Shown here: piece after piece, positions 60,084 to 64,000 of the stretch | How positions within the stretch are numbered: the first letter of the stretch is position 1 | How the letters are laid out: the number at the start of each line of letters is the position of its first letter | NCBI RefSeq assembly: GCF_034718895.1 | Contig: NZ_JAYERP010000001.1 | Coordinates: 4,411,001-4,475,000 of the forward strand | Length of the DNA stretch: 64,000 nucleotides | Direction: 5' to 3' | Source of the DNA: Paenibacillus phoenicis | GTDB lineage: Bacteria; Bacillota; Bacilli; Paenibacillales; Paenibacillaceae | Translations under genes and position numbers: made by a program | The notes under the pieces: model-generated | The model's input: only the letters and a program-made list of their open reading frames with translations | Database searches by the model: none | Told to the model about the DNA's origin: nothing

Positions 60084-61015
60084 TGGCACAACCGATGGCG
60101 ATTGAGCTGATTGGAGCGCTGAAGCAGGGCCGCCGTAAAACGATCGGGCCGTTGCATTTACAAGTACCGAAGGGGTATATCGTGGCTCTGGTTGGACCTA
60201 ACGGCTCTGGAAAAAGCACGATGATGCAATTCATTCAGCAAACGCTGCGGCCGGATGCGGGGGAGATTCGTTGGTTTGGACAGTCGTTCTCCGGCGAATT
60301 GCCGCTTGAGCTGCGCCAACAAATCGGATATGTCCCGGAAGCACCAGAACCGGAAGAAAATTATATGACCGCCGAGCGCGCAGCTGAATTCCGGTCGCAA
60401 TGGTATCCGACTTGGGATGAGAAACTCTTTGAGGATCTCATGAATCGGTTTGAGGTCCCAAGAAATGAACGGTTAAACCGGATGTCCAAAGGAGAGCGAC
60501 GTAAATTCGAGATTGCGGCAGCGCTGGCTGCCCGGCCGAAACTGCTGCTGCTCGACGAGCCCTCCTCGGGGCTGGATCCCTTCGCTTGGAAGGGCATGAT
60601 CGACGAGCTCCGGGACTTTATGGCAGGCGAGGACATGACGATTTTGATCGCGACCCATATCGTGGAGGAAGTCAAGCGGCTGGCTGACTACATTGCTTTA
60701 ATCCACCAGGGGCAGGTACTCGGGATGGCCGAGAAGGATCAGCTGTTCAGCAGCTGGAAGGAGATCTGGATCCGCAGCAGCGACTGCTCGCCAAGCGATT
60801 TGCCCGAGGGAACGATTCTTCGCGTCGATGGACCGCAGGTGACGAAGCTGGTCGTCCAGGAGCAGCATGAAGGAGAACTGCAGCGGAGTCTCGCGGCGAA
60901 AGGCCTGCAGGTGATCCAGACCCGCAGCTTGGAGTTAGATGAAATTTTGCAGCTATGGATTCAAGGGCATTCACCGGCGAAGCTGGTATCCACATCCACA
61001 GCGGCATTGGTTTAA
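60083..61015 (+). CDS. ABC transporter ATPase (YtrB-like)
   Basis: This 310-residue ATPase has Walker A GPNGSGKST, a degenerate signature RMSKGERRKFEIA, Walker B LLLLDEPSSGLD and switch His IATHI. The shortened form MSKGE fits the YtrB/BcrA drug-export type. The ATG follows AAGGAGGGGGCGGATTA. It partners the permease at 58902. Confidence 0.9.
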   Translation: MAQPMAIELIGALKQGRRKTIGPLHLQVPKGYIVALVGPNGSGKSTMMQFIQQTLRPDAGEIRWFGQSFSGELPLELRQQIGYVPEAPEPEENYMTAERAAEFRSQWYPTWDEKLFEDLMNRFEVPRNERLNRMSKGERRKFEIAAALAARPKLLLLDEPSSGLDPFAWKGMIDELRDFMAGEDMTILIATHIVEEVKRLADYIALIHQGQVLGMAEKDQLFSSWKEIWIRSSDCSPSDLPEGTILRVDGPQVTKLVVQEQHEGELQRSLAAKGLQVIQTRSLELDEILQLWIQGHSPAKLVSTSTAALV

Positions 61016-61054
61016 TGGCATGAATCATTTTCGTAGTGAAGAAGGAGAGGGAAT

Positions 61055-61960
61055 ATGGCGAAACCATTGGTACTGGACAACGTAATGAAGCAGTTTGGCG
61101 AGAAAACGGCTGTCAACAACATTTCGCTCCAGGTAGAGGAAGGCGAGATTTACGGTTTGCTTGGCGCCAACGGTGCCGGGAAGACGACAACGATGCGGAT
61201 GGTGCTGGGTTTGATCTATCCGGATGGCGGGCAGATCTTGTACAACGGTAAGCCTTACAGCCGGGAGCTGCAATCGCAAATGGGTTATCTGCCGGAGGAA
61301 CGCGGCTTGTACCCGAAGGTGAAGGTCAGCGACCAAATCATCTACCTGGCCCGCTTGCGCGGCATGTCTGCGGCGGAGGCCGACAAGAGCTTGAAGTATT
61401 GGCTTGAACGGTTTGAAGTGCCGGAATACTACGATAAGAAAATCGAGGAACTGTCCAAAGGCAACCAGCAAAAAATGGGCTTTATCGCCGCGGTCGTCCA
61501 TAAACCGAAAATCGTCATCATGGACGAAGCGTTTAGCGGCTTGGACCCGGTTAACGTCGAGCTGCTGAAGGCGACGGTGAAGGAGCTGCGCGATCAAGGC
61601 ACCAGCATTCTGTTCTCCACCCACCGGATGGAGCATGTAGAGGAGCTGTGCCGTAACATCACGATTTTGCACCGTTCGAATACGGTGCTGCAGGGCAATT
61701 TGCAGGAGATCAAAAAACGTTATCCACGCGAAGAAGTGCTCTTGCATACAGCGGGAGAAGTAACGGGACTCGAGCGGATCGCGGGCGTGGAGAAGGTTGA
61801 GCGGAAAGAACGCGGCTATCTGGTGCGGATCTCGCAGGTATCGGCGGCGCAAGAGATTTTGCGTAGAGCGATGGAAGTCAGCGAAGTGGAGCATTTCGAG
61901 ATTAAGGAGCCTACGCTGAATCAGATCTTCATTAAAGAGGTAGGTGAATCCAATGAATAA
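61055..61960 (+). CDS. ABC transporter ATPase, NatA/YhaQ type
   Basis: This 301-residue ATPase has Walker A GANGAGKTT, signature LSKGNQQKMGF, Walker B IVIMDEAFSGLD and switch His FSTHR. The C-terminal domain of about 90 residues is DUF4162-like, as in YhaQ/NatA. The ATG follows AGAAGGAGAGGGAAT. The gene pair with the following permease resembles yhaQP, which is related to Na+ or drug extrusion. Confidence 0.9.
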   Translation: MAKPLVLDNVMKQFGEKTAVNNISLQVEEGEIYGLLGANGAGKTTTMRMVLGLIYPDGGQILYNGKPYSRELQSQMGYLPEERGLYPKVKVSDQIIYLARLRGMSAAEADKSLKYWLERFEVPEYYDKKIEELSKGNQQKMGFIAAVVHKPKIVIMDEAFSGLDPVNVELLKATVKELRDQGTSILFSTHRMEHVEELCRNITILHRSNTVLQGNLQEIKKRYPREEVLLHTAGEVTGLERIAGVEKVERKERGYLVRISQVSAAQEILRRAMEVSEVEHFEIKEPTLNQIFIKEVGESNE

Positions 61961-63236
61961 AATGGGGACGGTCGTTGGCTTTACGTTCATGAATAAAGTT
62001 CGAACGAAATCATTTATCATTACGACGCTCGTGTTGGCGCTGCTGGTGACGATCGGGCTGCATGTGCCTTATTTTATCGATAAATTTACCGGCGGGGAGG
62101 ATCAACCGACGAAGATCGGCATTGTGTACGAAGGGCAGCCGGAGCTGGCGAAGTCACTTGAAGCCTACACGGAGAAGCAGCCGGCGGCAGGTTACACGCT
62201 GGTTCCTTATGAACAAGCGGACAACGCGAAACTGCTAGCGGCGATTGAAGCCGGGGAAATTGATGGTTATTTGCAATTTGCCGAAGGAGATGGCGGGGTC
62301 TTCCCAGCGGTGACCTATACCTCGAAAAAAGACAGCTTGGGAATGGGACTGCAAAATGCGCTGCAGGCAGCACTGCAGAACGTTAAGGCGGAGTATATCA
62401 CGAAAGGCATGCTGACTGAGGAGCAGATCGCCGCGTTAAGCGCGCCGGTCCAAATCGATGCGGTGAAGGCTTCACCGGAATCCGGCGCTGAGGAATCGGG
62501 TCATCAGGCGGAAGCGATGGGGGCGATTAATTACGTTATCGTGTATGTGCTCATCATCTTGTTCTTCATGACCATTATGATGACGGGCAATATGATCTCG
62601 GCCGAAGTCACCGCAGAGAAAAGCTCGCGCATTATGGAAATTCTCATCACCAGCGTATCACCGCTGGCGCAAATGTTCGGGAAGATTATCGGGATGTTTT
62701 TTATCGGGCTGCTGCAAATCGCCGTTTTTGCCGGGGTGATTGCGATCAATATCTCGCTGCCGTATAACCAGCCGGTGTTGGCGGATTTCAATTTGCATCT
62801 GTCCGACATCCGCGTAGAAGTGTTAGTGCTTGGCCTGATTTTCTACATCTTGGGTTACTTCCTGTATGCGACGCTGTTTGCCGCGATCGGCTCGCTGGTC
62901 AGCCGGACCGAGGAGCTGGGGCAAGCGGTGATGCCAATTACGATGCTGTCGCTGGCGGCGTTCTATATCGGGATCTTCAGCTTGAGCACGCCAGACTCGC
63001 TGCTGATGAAGGTCAGCTCCTTCATCCCGTTCGTTTCGCCGGTCTCGATGATCGTGCGGATCGGCATCGGGGAGCCGCCGGTCTGGGAAATCGCGGCTTC
63101 GCTGATCGTCCTGGCTATTGCCATCTTCGTGTTCGGCTGGTTGTCGGCGAAGATTTACCGCACCGGCGTCCTGCTGTACGGTAAACGTCCGACCTTCAAA
63201 GAGCTGCGCAAAGCGATGAAGGCTTATAAGATCTAG
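61953..63236 (+). CDS. ABC-2 permease, NatB/YhaP type
   Basis: This 427-residue membrane protein has one N-terminal helix, a large extracytoplasmic domain (about 50-190) and five or six C-terminal helices beginning INYVIVYVLIILFFMTIMM. The motif AEKSSRIMEILITSVSP after the second helix is diagnostic of NatB/YhaP permeases. It starts at ATG 61953, overlapping the ATPase gene by 8 bp. Confidence 0.9.
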   Translation: MNKMGTVVGFTFMNKVRTKSFIITTLVLALLVTIGLHVPYFIDKFTGGEDQPTKIGIVYEGQPELAKSLEAYTEKQPAAGYTLVPYEQADNAKLLAAIEAGEIDGYLQFAEGDGGVFPAVTYTSKKDSLGMGLQNALQAALQNVKAEYITKGMLTEEQIAALSAPVQIDAVKASPESGAEESGHQAEAMGAINYVIVYVLIILFFMTIMMTGNMISAEVTAEKSSRIMEILITSVSPLAQMFGKIIGMFFIGLLQIAVFAGVIAINISLPYNQPVLADFNLHLSDIRVEVLVLGLIFYILGYFLYATLFAAIGSLVSRTEELGQAVMPITMLSLAAFYIGIFSLSTPDSLLMKVSSFIPFVSPVSMIVRIGIGEPPVWEIAASLIVLAIAIFVFGWLSAKIYRTGVLLYGKRPTFKELRKAMKAYKI

Positions 63237-63265
63237 ATTAACTGCGCTAAGCAATCAAAGTGTAT

Positions 63266-63307
63266 TAAGCCTTGGTAGACGTACTCTCGTCTATCAAGGC
63301 TTTTCTT
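63266..63307 (+). terminator. Intrinsic terminator after the NatAB-like operon
   Basis: AGCCTTGGTAGACG pairs with CGTCTATCAAGGCT around TACTCT, followed by TTTCTTG. Confidence 0.9.
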
Positions 63308-63441
63308 GTTTGCGCGGAGTTATGGTGCGTAATGCTCCAGAAGCTCGCGGGACCATCGAGTATCCCGGCTGTTAGGCGAATACATGAACCGGCATGACGC
63401 CAGCATCGCGATTTTGAATCGGGATTTTGTGCAGCTTCACT

Positions 63442-63729
63442 ATGAACCCTAATAAAACACTGGTACTTTTGATGGCAGCCCTGGCAGCGGTATTGATGCT
63501 GAGCGCATGCGGCAATAAATCGTTAAGTGGAGCACCACAAGAGCAAAATACGACGACGAATACGTCAGGGGTCAGTGACCAGACATCGGCAAATTCCGAA
63601 TCGGGAAATAACGCGGCCGCTTCGGATCAGGAGACGGGGACAAACGATAACGCAGCAGATACGACGGCGGCCCGCACCCTCGTTTACGAAGGCGCGGGCT
63701 GGGCTGTTTTTAGGGCATGTTCGGTTTGA
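63442..63729 (+). CDS. Small lipoprotein, possibly truncated
   Basis: This 95-residue product has a clear lipoprotein signal (MNPNKTLVLLMAALAAVLMLSAC, Cys23) and an Asn/Thr/Ser/Gln-rich linker. It then ends after TLVYEGAGWAVFRACSV. No folded domain follows the linker, and the last codons overlap a terminator-like hairpin (63669-63712). The ribosome binding site is poor. It may be the front part of a lost lipoprotein gene or a very short surface protein. Confidence 0.5.
   Translation: MNPNKTLVLLMAALAAVLMLSACGNKSLSGAPQEQNTTTNTSGVSDQTSANSESGNNAAASDQETGTNDNAADTTAARTLVYEGAGWAVFRACSV
63669..63712 (+). terminator. Terminator-like hairpin inside the lipoprotein reading frame
   Basis: GCCCGC pairs with GCGGGC around a structured loop, followed after a few bases by TTTTTA. 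Confidence 0.6.
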
Positions 63730-63755
63730 CGATAGGGGGATTATTAACTAAAATA

Positions 63756-63773
63756 TATACCCGTGGGGGTATG
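63756..63773 (+). promoter_or_regulatory. CsoR-family operator
   Basis: TATACCCGTGGGGGTATG has the TACCC-N4-GGGTA symmetry and the G-rich centre typical of CsoR/CstR operators. It lies about 50 bp upstream of the regulator start codon, which suggests autoregulation. Confidence 0.7.
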
Positions 63774-63824
63774 ATGTAATAATGCGATGTCAGGCACGAG
63801 GGATAATTGAAAGGAGTGCACGAC

Positions 63825-64000
63825 ATGTCCGAAGAACATCACTATGCAGAAGAAGTCAAACGCAGATTGAAACGAATCGAAGGTCAGGTGCGCGGGGTGC
63901 TTCGCATGATGGAGGAAGGGAAGCCATGCAAGGAAGTGGTGTGCCAGCTATCTGCAGTGCGGAGTGCTGCGGATAAGGCTTTGGCCCAAATCGTTGCGGA
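63825..64000 (+). CDS. CsoR/CstR-family metal- or sulfur-sensing repressor, N-terminal part
   Basis: The gene runs off the window end; 58 residues are visible. MSEEHHYAEEVKRRLKRIEGQVRGVLRMMEEGK-type helices (here RLKRIEGQVRGVLRMMEEG) followed by PCKEVVCQLSAVRSAADKAL are the DUF156 signature, with the conserved first Cys in KPC and a second Cys four residues on. The ATG follows AAGGAGTGCACGAC. Whether it senses copper or persulfide depends on His/Cys residues beyond the window. Confidence 0.85.
   Translation, partial: MSEEHHYAEEVKRRLKRIEGQVRGVLRMMEEGKPCKEVVCQLSAVRSAADKALAQIVA

Overview
This window looks like a chromosome segment from a spore-forming, low-GC-type Gram-positive of the Paenibacillaceae, most likely Paenibacillus or a close relative. 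The grounds are strong AGGAGG-type ribosome binding sites, SigA-type promoters, a CUT1 sugar importer with a YesM/YesN-type two-component pair, a ctaCDEFG caa3 oxidase operon, a germinant-receptor scar and a YtrA-type ABC operon. Moderately high GC and dispersed short intergenic repeats fit the same group. There is no phage, transposase, integrase or CRISPR array.

Region 1 (1-10020, + strand) is a glycan-utilisation operon: an epimerase tail, then a lipoprotein sugar-binding protein behind a CcpA cre site, two permeases, a sensor kinase, an AraC-type response regulator and a GH2 beta-mannosidase. Beta-mannosidic oligosaccharides are the likely substrate. A CPA1 Na+/H+ antiporter follows on the - strand.

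Region 2 (12313-19470, - strand) holds both oxygen-insensitive and oxygen-dependent ribonucleotide reductases (nrdD-nrdG, nrdA, nrdB). Upstream of nrdD sit a well-formed promoter, two 16-bp NrdR boxes 16 bp apart, a cobalamin riboswitch and an intrinsic terminator. This layout predicts repression of the B12-independent enzymes when B12 is present, and so a B12-dependent class II enzyme elsewhere in the genome. About 700 bp of repeats separate nrdA from nrdB.

Region 3 (19700-22800) has a thiamine-binding-like protein, tRNA-Thr(CGT), a cupin, a small unknown protein and a heavily deleted gerA/gerB/gerC remnant.

Region 4 (22833-36360) is the most interesting part. It gathers nearly all the families of the flavin-based extracellular electron transfer locus known from Listeria: a NusG-II membrane protein (EetA-like), a Gx/heptaprenyl-diphosphate-synthase-I protein (EetB-like), a private EcfA1-EcfA2-EcfT module, a UbiA-family prenyltransferase, HepS-like and HepT-like polyprenyl synthase subunits, a type II NADH dehydrogenase with an extra C-terminal membrane domain, and a lipoprotein with two FMN-binding domains (PplA-like). 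The lipoprotein promoter has a perfect FNR/CRP-type palindrome centred at -41.5, which predicts induction when oxygen is low. No ApbE-type flavin transferase and no RibU are in the window.

Region 5 (36577-52400) carries an HD-GYP protein, a 5TM histidine kinase, RidA, a TspO-like protein, a SNF2 helicase followed by a frameshifted GC-rich gene, a zinc-ribbon protein, a guanine riboswitch with xpt-pbuX, a UgtP-like glycosyltransferase and methionine aminopeptidase.

Region 6 (52780-58561) is the caa3 cytochrome oxidase operon ctaC-ctaD-ctaE-ctaF-ctaG plus a DUF420 gene. Region 7 (58768-63236) holds two ABC export systems, the first under a palindromic GntR/YtrA operator. The window ends in a CsoR-family metal or sulfur sensor with its own operator.

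The window therefore places an aerobic terminal oxidase, a probable anaerobic extracellular electron outlet, and aerobic and anaerobic nucleotide reduction together, as expected for a facultative organism. All functional assignments come from reading motifs; no database search was run.
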